19,843 nt of DNA. Source: a bacterium (GTDB lineage: Bacteria > Actinomycetota > Acidimicrobiia > Spongiisociales > UBA11373). The notes under the pieces are model-generated. The model was not told where the DNA came from, made no database searches, and saw only the letters and a list, made by a program, of their open reading frames with translations. The stretch lies in NCBI GenBank assembly GCA_013202595.1, contig JABMPV010000236.1:1-19843 (forward strand). Reading direction: 5' to 3'. The position numbers were made by a program, and so were the translations under genes. Numbering within the stretch: position 1 is the first letter of the stretch; every line of letters starts with the position of its first letter. Shown piece after piece: positions 8,135 to 14,069 of the stretch.

Positions 8135-10072
8135 CTACGCGATGGCGAGCGTGTGAACGGCTTCCAGAACATCTTCCACGCCGGGGAGGAAGGCGATCTC
8201 GAGGTCGCGGGCAAACGGTACATGGGTTTGCGGCGGAGACACGAGCAATACGGGCCCGTCGAGGTCCCAGATCAGCTCCGAGGCCACCCCCGCAGCGATC
8301 TCCGCACCCACCCCACCGAAAGGAACGCCCTCATCCACGATGACCAGACGCGATGTGGCGCGAACCGATGTGAAGAGCGTGTCCCAGTCGAGCGGCATGA
8401 TCGACTGGAGATCGATGACCTCCGCTTCGACTCCCTCACCGGCCAGGTGTTCGGCAGCGGACAGGCACACATCGACCATCGCACCCCACGCGACGACGGT
8501 CACGTCGGCACCGGCCCTCGCGATCCTGGCGCGCCCCAGAGGCATCTCATACGGTCCCGACGGCATGGCCACCGGCGGTCCGGCAAGCAGCAAGCGATGA
8601 GCCAGGATCACGACCGGGTTGGGCTCGTGAACTGCAGCAGCCAGCAGGCCCCTGGCCGCCTGCGGAGTCGCGGGCACGGCCACCTTGATACCCGGATGGT
8701 GGGCGATCACGGATTCGAGGCTCCTCGACGATGCAGGCCCCAGGCCGGAGCCGGCACCCGTGGGCGCTACCACGACCATCGGCAGGGCCGTGCCCGTCTT
8801 CCAGTGATGCACCCCTGCGATCGAGACGAGTTGATCGATGCCCCGGTAGACGTCGTCCCCGGACTCGAGCACCACGATCGGCGACATGCCGGCAGCGGCG
8901 GACCTGGCTGCTGCCCCGATGACGGCGGCGTCGGCCACGGGTGTGGAGACGACCCTCATCGGTCCGTAGGAGTCGGCCAATCCGGCTGCAATGCCGAAGG
9001 GGCCGCCGACGCCGAGGTCCCGGCCCATGACGTAGACCCGTTCGTCGCGTGCCATCTCCCCGTCGATACCGGCGCGCACGGCGCCCGCCATGTCCATCTC
9101 GATACCTCCCGGCGGAGGAGGAGGCGGAACATCGGCAAAGCGAACAGCGAAGACATCGGACGCCACATGGCTCGGCTCGGGATCGGGCTGCTCCGACGCC
9201 CACTCGAGCGACCGGGCGACCCTCTCATCCACCCTGGCCGCCACAGCCGCCCGTCGGTTCTCATCGAGGTATCCGCGGGACCCGAGATACTCCTCGAACC
9301 GCTCGATAGGATCGCGGCTCGCCCACTCCATCCGCACGTCGTCGGGCACGTATTCGGCGGGGTCGCTGTGGTCGTGCCCCTTGTGCCGGAAGGTGATCGC
9401 CTCGATGAGAGTGGGACCGCCTCCCGAGCGAGCCCTGTCCACCGCCTCCCGTGCCGCGGCGTAGCAGTCGAGCACATCGTTGCCGTCGACCACGACACCG
9501 GGGATCCCGTACCCATCCGCCCTATGGGCGGCGTACGGCAGATTGAATCCGCCTCCATTGGGTGTCGTCCGGGAGAACTGGTTGTTCTGGACCGTGAACA
9601 CGACCGGCAGCATCAGGACGGACGCCAGATTCACCGCCTCGTGCCAGATACCCGCTGCCATCGAACCCTCGCCGCAATCGGCGAGTGCCACACGCGGCTC
9701 ACTGCGCTGGGCGAAGGCCAAAGCGGCACCCACGGCCAGCGGGAGCGACCCCGCAGGGCTCGAGGTGACCATGGCGATGCCCTTGTGGGGCAGACCGAAC
9801 AGCCCGCCGCCATCCCTGCCTCGCGACGGTGCCGCTGCCTTCCCGAGGAAATTGAGCGCCGCCTGCTCGACCGTGACCCCGGCGGCCAGTGCCGCCATCA
9901 GATCGCGATGGGTGCCTGCGAACAGATCGCCATCCTCGAGGGCCGAGACCAGGCCGACCATGGCAGCCTCCTGGCCGATTCCCGGATAGACCGTGCTCGG
10001 GATGGAACCCTCCGAGGCAAGTTCCACCAGTCGTGTCTCGAAAGCACGGCACAGCACCATCGATTCGTACAA
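8135..10072 (-). CDS. 2-oxoacid dehydrogenase E1, alpha and beta chains fused
   Basis: 645-residue TPP-dependent decarboxylase combining E1 alpha (1-~300) and E1 beta (~322-645) through a proline stretch (ADVPPPPPPGG, 313-323). In the alpha half GTHRD (His55), the HKGHDHSDP loop (230-238) and QNN (162-164) are typical, but the Mg/TPP motif reads GEG at 134-136 rather than GDG. In the beta half the usual TPLxE reads TPVAD (Asp381), GED reads GRD, and the conserved HSQ reads SSR (448-450). The C-terminal segment (GGVGAEIAA, THVPFARDLEIAFLP) is normal. Only a TTG at 10072 is available as a long start. Family-like residues (LTGGRLTE) precede it in frame without an ATG, GTG or TTG, so the true start is uncertain; ATG at 10060 is an alternative. 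E3 precedes it by 68 nt and E2 follows after 8 nt. Confidence 0.9.
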   Translation of the reverse strand: MYESMVLCRAFETRLVELASEGSIPSTVYPGIGQEAAMVGLVSALEDGDLFAGTHRDLMAALAAGVTVEQAALNFLGKAAAPSRGRDGGGLFGLPHKGIAMVTSSPAGSLPLAVGAALAFAQRSEPRVALADCGEGSMAAGIWHEAVNLASVLMLPVVFTVQNNQFSRTTPNGGGFNLPYAAHRADGYGIPGVVVDGNDVLDCYAAAREAVDRARSGGGPTLIEAITFRHKGHDHSDPAEYVPDDVRMEWASRDPIERFEEYLGSRGYLDENRRAAVAARVDERVARSLEWASEQPDPEPSHVASDVFAVRFADVPPPPPPGGIEMDMAGAVRAGIDGEMARDERVYVMGRDLGVGGPFGIAAGLADSYGPMRVVSTPVADAAVIGAAARSAAAGMSPIVVLESGDDVYRGIDQLVSIAGVHHWKTGTALPMVVVAPTGAGSGLGPASSRSLESVIAHHPGIKVAVPATPQAARGLLAAAVHEPNPVVILAHRLLLAGPPVAMPSGPYEMPLGRARIARAGADVTVVAWGAMVDVCLSAAEHLAGEGVEAEVIDLQSIMPLDWDTLFTSVRATSRLVIVDEGVPFGGVGAEIAAGVASELIWDLDGPVLLVSPPQTHVPFARDLEIAFLPGVEDVLEAVHTLAIA

Positions 10073-10140
10073 CTCCGTCAGTCGCCCCCCTGTGAGCTCG
10101 ACTGCGCTGCCGCGTGCCTCGATGATGGGCCCCCCGTCGT

Positions 10141-11514
10141 TCAGTGCAGGCTCCGCCCTGCAGCCGACAGCAGGGTCTCGCCAACGGCTTCCGCAAGCGT
10201 CGGGTGGGCGTGGATGAACGCAGCCGCCTCAGCGGGAAGCGCCTCCCAGCCCACAGCGAACACCAGTTCATGGATCAACTCGCCGGCCGCCGGGCCGGCG
10301 ATGGTGGCACCGAGGATCGGACCGTCCTTCTCGACGACCAGCTTCACGGTGCCGTCGGTGCGGCCCTGAATCATCGCCCTGGCAACTCCACCGAACCCGT
10401 GGCGAGTCGTGGTGACGTCGTACCCCGCTGCCTTGGCCTGCTCCTCTGTGAGCCCGACCGACGCCAGTTCGGGCTCGGTGTAGACGATGAGCGGGATCGC
10501 CCGGTAGTCCACAGGATCCGCCTCGCCGGTGCCGATGTGGGTGATGGCCGCCATGCCTTCTGCAAACGCAGCGTGGGCCAATTGCGGCGTCCCCGCCACG
10601 ATGTCGCCGACCGCATACACCCCGCGTTCGTCGGTCTCCATCGTGGCCGGATCGACGTGGACGAATCCCCGTTCCAGGCGAGCACGCGACTTCTCGATGC
10701 CGGACCCCTCGATGACGGGCGCCCTTCCCACCGCGACCAGCACCACGTCGACCTCGACGGATGTGTCGCCGTACGGCACGACGACGCCTTCGTGAGTCAT
10801 CATCGGGGGGCCGACCTGGGTCCCGACGTGAATGGAGACACCGCGATGCTCGAGTGCCCTGTGCAAGACCCTTGCCGCTGCAGGATCGGCCCCGGGGACC
10901 ACCTGGTCCATCATCTCGAACAGATGGACTTCGGATCCGAGGTCCACGAGCAGTGAGGCGAACTCTGCGCCGATGGCGCCCGCGCCGATCACCGCCACCC
11001 GATCGGGCCGGGCCGGCCAGTCGAGTGCATGGTCCGAGCTGACGATGCGGACGCCGTCGAACTCGTAGCCGGGAATGGATCGCGGTGCGGATCCGGTGGC
11101 AAGGATGATCGATCTCGCCTCGATCCGCTGGGTCGAGCCGTCTCGACCATTCACATCGACCGCTCCGGGAAGCACGATCCGACCCGTTCCATCGAACAAG
11201 TCGACCTTGCGACGCTTGAGGAGCCCTGTGACTCCCTGATGCAACTGATGGACGATCGCGTTCTTGCGCTCGAGCGCCCGTGCCCAATTCAGCGTGGGCG
11301 GGTCGGCGTCGACACCGAATTCGGCGGCATGGGAAACGGTCGAGAAGACCTCGGCTGTGTGCAGCCACGACTTGGCGGGAATGCACCCTCTGTGCAAGCA
11401 GGTCCCACCGATGAGATCACGCTCGATCAGGGCAACCGACAGGCCGAAATTGTGGGCGTAAAGGGCAGATGCGTAACCCCCCGGACCCCCTCCGATGATT
11501 GCAACGTCGTACAC
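10141..11514 (-). CDS. lpd: Dihydrolipoamide dehydrogenase (E3)
   Basis: 457-residue FAD flavoprotein that reoxidises dihydrolipoyl groups on E2 and reduces NAD+. The N-terminal FAD-binding GGGPGG is at 8-13, the redox disulfide Cys39/Cys44 lies in GGTCLHRGCIPAKS, the NAD-binding GAGAIG is at 177-182, the second FAD motif is YAVGDIVAGTPQLAHAA, and the C-terminal interface carries the catalytic HAHPT (His437) with Glu442. Length is normal. The GTG at 11514 has an excellent AAGGAAGG 5 nt upstream. It is the first gene of the E3-E1-E2-LipB/LipA cassette, with a candidate -10 box (TAACCT, 11542-11547) upstream in the short divergent region shared with the plus-strand hydrolase pair. Every gene of the complex it serves lies directly downstream. 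Confidence 0.96.
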   Translation of the reverse strand: MYDVAIIGGGPGGYASALYAHNFGLSVALIERDLIGGTCLHRGCIPAKSWLHTAEVFSTVSHAAEFGVDADPPTLNWARALERKNAIVHQLHQGVTGLLKRRKVDLFDGTGRIVLPGAVDVNGRDGSTQRIEARSIILATGSAPRSIPGYEFDGVRIVSSDHALDWPARPDRVAVIGAGAIGAEFASLLVDLGSEVHLFEMMDQVVPGADPAAARVLHRALEHRGVSIHVGTQVGPPMMTHEGVVVPYGDTSVEVDVVLVAVGRAPVIEGSGIEKSRARLERGFVHVDPATMETDERGVYAVGDIVAGTPQLAHAAFAEGMAAITHIGTGEADPVDYRAIPLIVYTEPELASVGLTEEQAKAAGYDVTTTRHGFGGVARAMIQGRTDGTVKLVVEKDGPILGATIAGPAAGELIHELVFAVGWEALPAEAAAFIHAHPTLAEAVGETLLSAAGRSLH

Positions 11515-11541
11515 GAGAACCTTCCTTGTGACCTGCAGCCG

Positions 11542-11547
11542 AGGTTA
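11542..11547 (-). promoter_or_regulatory. Putative -10 box for the dehydrogenase operon
   Basis: TAACCT on the minus strand, 27 nt before the lpd GTG. This would give a leader of about 20 nt containing the AAGGAAGG ribosome-binding site. No clear -35 is seen. The same box-to-start distance (27 nt) occurs before the 68-residue gene at 13418. Confidence 0.4.
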
Positions 11548-11588
11548 GCCGGGGTCGGTTCTCCATCGGCCACGCTCCGTGTCCCCGG

Positions 11589-11594
11589 TAATCT
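11589..11594 (+). promoter_or_regulatory. Putative -10 box for leaderless transcript of peptide-hydrolase pair
   Basis: TAATCT ends 7 nt before the ATG at 11602, and no Shine-Dalgarno lies in between (CTCTCCG). This supports a transcript that begins at or beside the start codon. It diverges from the lpd promoter about 40 nt away. Confidence 0.5.
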
Positions 11595-11601
11595 CTCTCC
11601 G

Positions 11602-11694
11602 ATGCAGACCCGCTATCTCCTGGTCGCCGCGCTCGTCACGCTGCTCCTCATCGTCGGAGCATCGGCAGTGTGGCTTCTCATGGCGGGAACGTGA
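11602..11694 (+). CDS. 30-residue single-pass membrane peptide
   Basis: The ORF encodes 30 residues: MQTRY, then a hydrophobic helix of about 22 residues (LLVAALVTLLLIVGASAVWL), then LMAGT. The ATG follows a TAATCT box by exactly 7 nt and has no Shine-Dalgarno, consistent with leaderless translation. Its TGA overlaps the GTG of the following hydrolase (GTGA), a classic translational-coupling arrangement, so it may be either a functional membrane microprotein or a leader that delivers ribosomes to the hydrolase. I recognise no family. The positive N-terminus suggests N-in orientation. No protein evidence is available here. Confidence 0.5.
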   Translation: MQTRYLLVAALVTLLLIVGASAVWLLMAGT

Positions 11695-12356
11695 CCGGAC
11701 CCCCCGAAGTGGCGAACGGTGGGCCCATCGAGACGGACGATGGGCTGACGCTCGAGACACTCTGGGATCGGCCGGCAATTCCGCCTGTTGGCGCCGTGGT
11801 CCTCTGCCATCCCCATCCGCTCCAGGGCGGGACGATGACAGTGCCCCTGATCAGGGCGATGTCGGCCTCGCTCATCGATCGCGGCGCTGTGGTGCTCAGG
11901 TTCAATTTCCGCGGGGTGGGTGACTCGGAGGGCACCTGGGGCGGCGGCTTGGCCGAGATCTACGACGTCGCGGCCGCGGTCGCTGCTATCGGTGAGGTCT
12001 ACGCCGGCGTGCCACTCGGCATCGCGGGATGGTCCTTCGGGGCCGTCACATCTCTCAATTGGCAGGCGCGGAGCGCGAGCAGCCTGCCCTGGGCGGGGGT
12101 GGCCTCCCCCTTGCGACTGACCGGCGGATTCCGGCTGCCCGATCCGGCGGCCCTCGCCCCGGCCCGCCGCAAGTTCATCGTGGGCACTCGCGATCAATTC
12201 GTCACAGCGGACGACATGAGCCGGTATGCACAGGAGGCCGGAGCCGAGATCGAGGTGCTCGACGGAAGCGATCACTTCTTCTACTTCAAGGAGCACCACG
12301 TGGCAGAGATCGTCGCCGACCACCTCCTCGGAACGCCACCGGCCGCCACGCGATAG
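11691..12356 (+). CDS. Alpha/beta-fold hydrolase (COG2945-like)
   Basis: 221 residues resembling the short, lidless hydrolases related to dienelactone hydrolase. Landmarks in order are HPHPLQGGTM (40-49, oxyanion-hole region), RFNFRGVGDSEG (70-81), nucleophile elbow GWSFG with Ser115, acid Asp168 in GTRDQF, and His195 in GSDHFF, giving a complete Ser-Asp-His triad. There is no signal peptide, so it is cytoplasmic. Natural substrate is unknown for the family. I chose the GTG at 11691 because it overlaps the stop of the upstream membrane peptide (GTGA). A GTG at 11670 would add seven residues inside that peptide's coding region. The gene converges with the amidohydrolase 20 nt beyond its stop. 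Confidence 0.88.
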   Translation: MTGPPEVANGGPIETDDGLTLETLWDRPAIPPVGAVVLCHPHPLQGGTMTVPLIRAMSASLIDRGAVVLRFNFRGVGDSEGTWGGGLAEIYDVAAAVAAIGEVYAGVPLGIAGWSFGAVTSLNWQARSASSLPWAGVASPLRLTGGFRLPDPAALAPARRKFIVGTRDQFVTADDMSRYAQEAGAEIEVLDGSDHFFYFKEHHVAEIVADHLLGTPPAATR

Positions 12357-12375
12357 CCGGAGCGTGCCCGCCGGG

Positions 12376-13215
12376 CTACGAGGCTTCCAGGAGCCGCAGG
12401 GCGTTGTCTGCAAGCACCTTCCTGGTCACATCCTCGGGCAGCCCGAGCGTCTCCCAACCGGCGATGCGGTCGTCGGAAGCCACCGGAGGGAACCCCGTCC
12501 CGAAGACGGTGCTGTCCGCAAGCGGCCCGCGAACAGCATCGAGGAACACTTCGGGGATCCGATCGGGCTGCCAACCGGACAGGGCCAGCCACACGTTGGA
12601 CTTGTGGACCGCCACCGCAATCGCCTCTTCCCGCCACAGCCAGGACGAGTGGGCGATGATGATCGTGAGGTCGGGGAAATCGGCTGCGACGCGGTCGAGT
12701 CGCATGGGGTCGGCATTGGAGAGCACGACCCCGGTGCCCCCGGCGGTCCCTGAGCCCATAGGCGTCAGGCCGGTGTGGACCATCACGGGAAGACGTAGTT
12801 CCTCTGCGATCTCCCACACCTGGTAGGCGGCCCTGTCCGATGGCGAGAACCGCTGGACGGCGGGATGCAGGCTGATCCCCCGGAGTCCGAGACGCTTGGC
12901 CTCGTGGACGCCGGAGAAGGCCGCCGCTCCTTTCATCGGATCCACCGCGCCGAATCCGAAGAAGACGTCGGGATGGTCGGCGGCCAGTTCGGCTACGCGG
13001 CCATTGGTGAGCGGAGGCTGCCCTGTGGCCGATTCGGCGTCCCACCCGAGCAGCACTGCCTTGCCGTCGCGCTGGCGATAGGAGTCGGCCAATTCATCGA
13101 GCGAGGTTGCCGCAACGCCCGTTCCCTCACCGAGGGCTCCCGAGAAGGGACTAAACGGCCCGTCGAGCAGTTCGGCGATCGGCGGATGGACGTCGACGTC
13201 GACGAACCTCGTCAC
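12376..13215 (-). CDS. Amidohydrolase-family protein (COG2159-like) lacking the last metal/catalytic Asp
   Basis: 279 residues with the TIM-barrel pattern of the ACMSD/amidohydrolase-2 group. The first strand reads VDVDVHPP: Asp-x-His (8, 10) rather than His-x-His, a variant known in this group. Later ligands His147 (VMVHTGL) and His189 (IIAHSSW) are present. At the end of the barrel, where relatives carry an Asp (GTDFP/GSDYP type), this protein has GTGFP with Gly241; the codon is GGG. Deacetylase, decarboxylase or hydrolase activity is therefore doubtful, or the active site is altered. The GTG at 13215 overlaps the stop of the upstream 68-residue gene (GTGA), indicating translational coupling and possibly joint function. 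No signal peptide. Confidence 0.85.
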   Translation of the reverse strand: MTRFVDVDVHPPIAELLDGPFSPFSGALGEGTGVAATSLDELADSYRQRDGKAVLLGWDAESATGQPPLTNGRVAELAADHPDVFFGFGAVDPMKGAAAFSGVHEAKRLGLRGISLHPAVQRFSPSDRAAYQVWEIAEELRLPVMVHTGLTPMGSGTAGGTGVVLSNADPMRLDRVAADFPDLTIIIAHSSWLWREEAIAVAVHKSNVWLALSGWQPDRIPEVFLDAVRGPLADSTVFGTGFPPVASDDRIAGWETLGLPEDVTRKVLADNALRLLEAS

Positions 13216-13418
13216 AGGGCAGGCCGATACCCGCGATTGCGAGCCTCTGCGACGGTGTCGGGCCCGAATGCCTGCAGCAGATTCGCCCCGACGAGGCCGT
13301 TCTCGTCTGCCAGCGTCTCGAGCGCGGTGAACTGACCATCGTGGTCACAGTCGTAAACGAACATGTCGTCACGATTGCCGAGGTAGCGGTTGTCGGGGAA
13401 CCGTCGCAAACGGCCCAT
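13212..13418 (-). CDS. 68-residue conserved-looking hypothetical protein
   Basis: A small soluble protein beginning MGRLRRFPDNRYLGNRDDMF and rich in charged residues, with an acidic YDCDHDGQ segment and a helical C-terminus ending ARNRGYRPAL. The single Cys29 and surrounding Asp/His could bind metal, but this is speculation. I do not recognise a named family. Support for coding comes from a strong GGAGG a few nt before the ATG at 13418, a candidate -10 (TATCGT, 13446-13451), and a GTGA overlap with the amidohydrolase start. The tight coupling suggests it works with that protein, for example as a partner or accessory subunit. Confidence 0.75.
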   Translation of the reverse strand: MGRLRRFPDNRYLGNRDDMFVYDCDHDGQFTALETLADENGLVGANLLQAFGPDTVAEARNRGYRPAL

Positions 13419-13445
13419 TCGTCCTCCAATCAGTGGCCACCGCCG

Positions 13446-13451
13446 ACGATA
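13446..13451 (-). promoter_or_regulatory. Putative -10 box for the 68-residue protein/amidohydrolase pair
   Basis: TATCGT on the minus strand, 27 nt before the ATG at 13418. This leaves a leader of about 20 nt that contains the GGAGG ribosome-binding site. No -35 element is obvious. Confidence 0.4.
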
Positions 13452-13463
13452 GCCGACGTCCGA

Positions 13464-13871
13464 TCAGGGTTGGTTGAGCGTCACGACCGCGAGCGACAAC
13501 CCGGAAGCAGTACCGGACACCTTGATCAGACCGGTCATCCCCCCGTCGGAGAACTTGAGGGTCCACTCGGCGGCCGAGCCTTCCGAGAGGTCGATCACAA
13601 AGCCCTCATTGACCAGGCCGACGGTGAAGTACTGCACGGTGGACACCATGTCGGCCGGCACCCGGAGCGAAGCTTCTGATCGATTGTTGACCCGGTCGAC
13701 CAGCGTGGACCCGATCACAGAGCCCGGAGGAATCGGGAAGTCATCGGGGAACGTCGATGGGATCTCGCCCTCGCCGAACACCAGAGGCTCATCGGACGCG
13801 TCGTCACCGCCGCAGGAGGCAACGGCCAACCCGAGCACCACAACCAGTGTGAGAGAGATGAGACGACGCAT
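13464..13871 (-). CDS. Small lipoprotein of unknown function
   Basis: 135 residues with a bacterial lipoprotein signal: positively charged MRRL, a hydrophobic stretch LISLTLVVVLGLAV, and lipobox V-A-S-C, so Cys20 would be diacylated and the mature protein anchored outside the cytoplasmic membrane. An acidic tether (GGDDASDEPLVFGEGE) follows. The remainder looks like a small beta-rich domain with Pro/Asp at its start (FPDDFPIPPGSVIGS); the FPDDFPIP phrase recurs in actinobacterial lipoproteins of unknown role. The ATG at 13871 has AAGGG about 7 nt upstream, and a TAATCT box (13884-13889) suggests its own promoter. It lies downstream of the mutase on the same strand, but a functional tie is not evident. 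Confidence 0.85.
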   Translation of the reverse strand: MRRLISLTLVVVLGLAVASCGGDDASDEPLVFGEGEIPSTFPDDFPIPPGSVIGSTLVDRVNNRSEASLRVPADMVSTVQYFTVGLVNEGFVIDLSEGSAAEWTLKFSDGGMTGLIKVSGTASGLSLAVVTLNQP

Positions 13872-13883
13872 GATCGACCCTTG

Positions 13884-13889
13884 AGATTA
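13884..13889 (-). promoter_or_regulatory. Putative -10 box for the lipoprotein gene
   Basis: TAATCT on the minus strand, 12 nt before the ATG at 13871, so the predicted leader would be only about 5 nt. It overlaps the stop codon of the possible small ORF 13887-14069. The hexamer is identical to that at 11589-11594. The call is weak because the spacing fits neither a leaderless nor a normal leader well. Confidence 0.25.
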
Positions 13890-14069
13890 CCTTCCGGATA
13901 GGAAAGCCGGGCCGAGGCGGGCCGGCAGCCACGGCGTCGGCTCGCCCACGAGCAGCACGGCAGCAACTCGTACTCGCGGTTCGCTCCGCCACGCCGGCGG
14001 CTCGCCGGGCCCGATGGTGAGCGAGAACGCCATAGCGACCGCCGCAGCCCACCGCCCGACCTCAAACAC
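13887..14069 (-). CDS. Possible 48-60-residue ORF between mutase and lipoprotein
   Basis: The 190-nt gap after the mutase holds an open minus-strand frame whose codons end in G/C at roughly four of five positions, similar to real genes here. It could start at a GTG overlapping the mutase stop (14069; 60 residues) or at an ATG at 14033 (48 residues), but neither has a good ribosome-binding site. The product (MAFSLTIGPGEPPAWRSEPR...) matches no family I can name. I considered an acyl-CoA carboxylase epsilon-type small subunit because of the mutase context, but the resemblance is too weak to claim. Confidence 0.3.
   Translation of the reverse strand: MFEVGRWAAAVAMAFSLTIGPGEPPAWRSEPRVRVAAVLLVGEPTPWLPARLGPAFLSGR

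Noticed and set aside
7150..8343. Ala/Gly/Thr-rich plus-strand frame resembling a PE-PGRS-like or repetitive surface protein
   Set aside because: It is simply the complement of the Pro/Ala-rich E2 linkers. The minus-strand lipoyl, binding and catalytic domains prove the other strand.
8153..10369. 738-codon plus-strand open frame opposite E1 and lpd
   Set aside because: It is a mirror of the E1 coding frame, with no recognisable domain, and it crosses the intergenic gap between two well-supported genes.
12357..12375. Convergent terminator between the hydrolase and amidohydrolase genes
   Set aside because: Only short imperfect inverted repeats (around GCCCGCCGGGC) are present, with a one-base loop. 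This is too weak to annotate.
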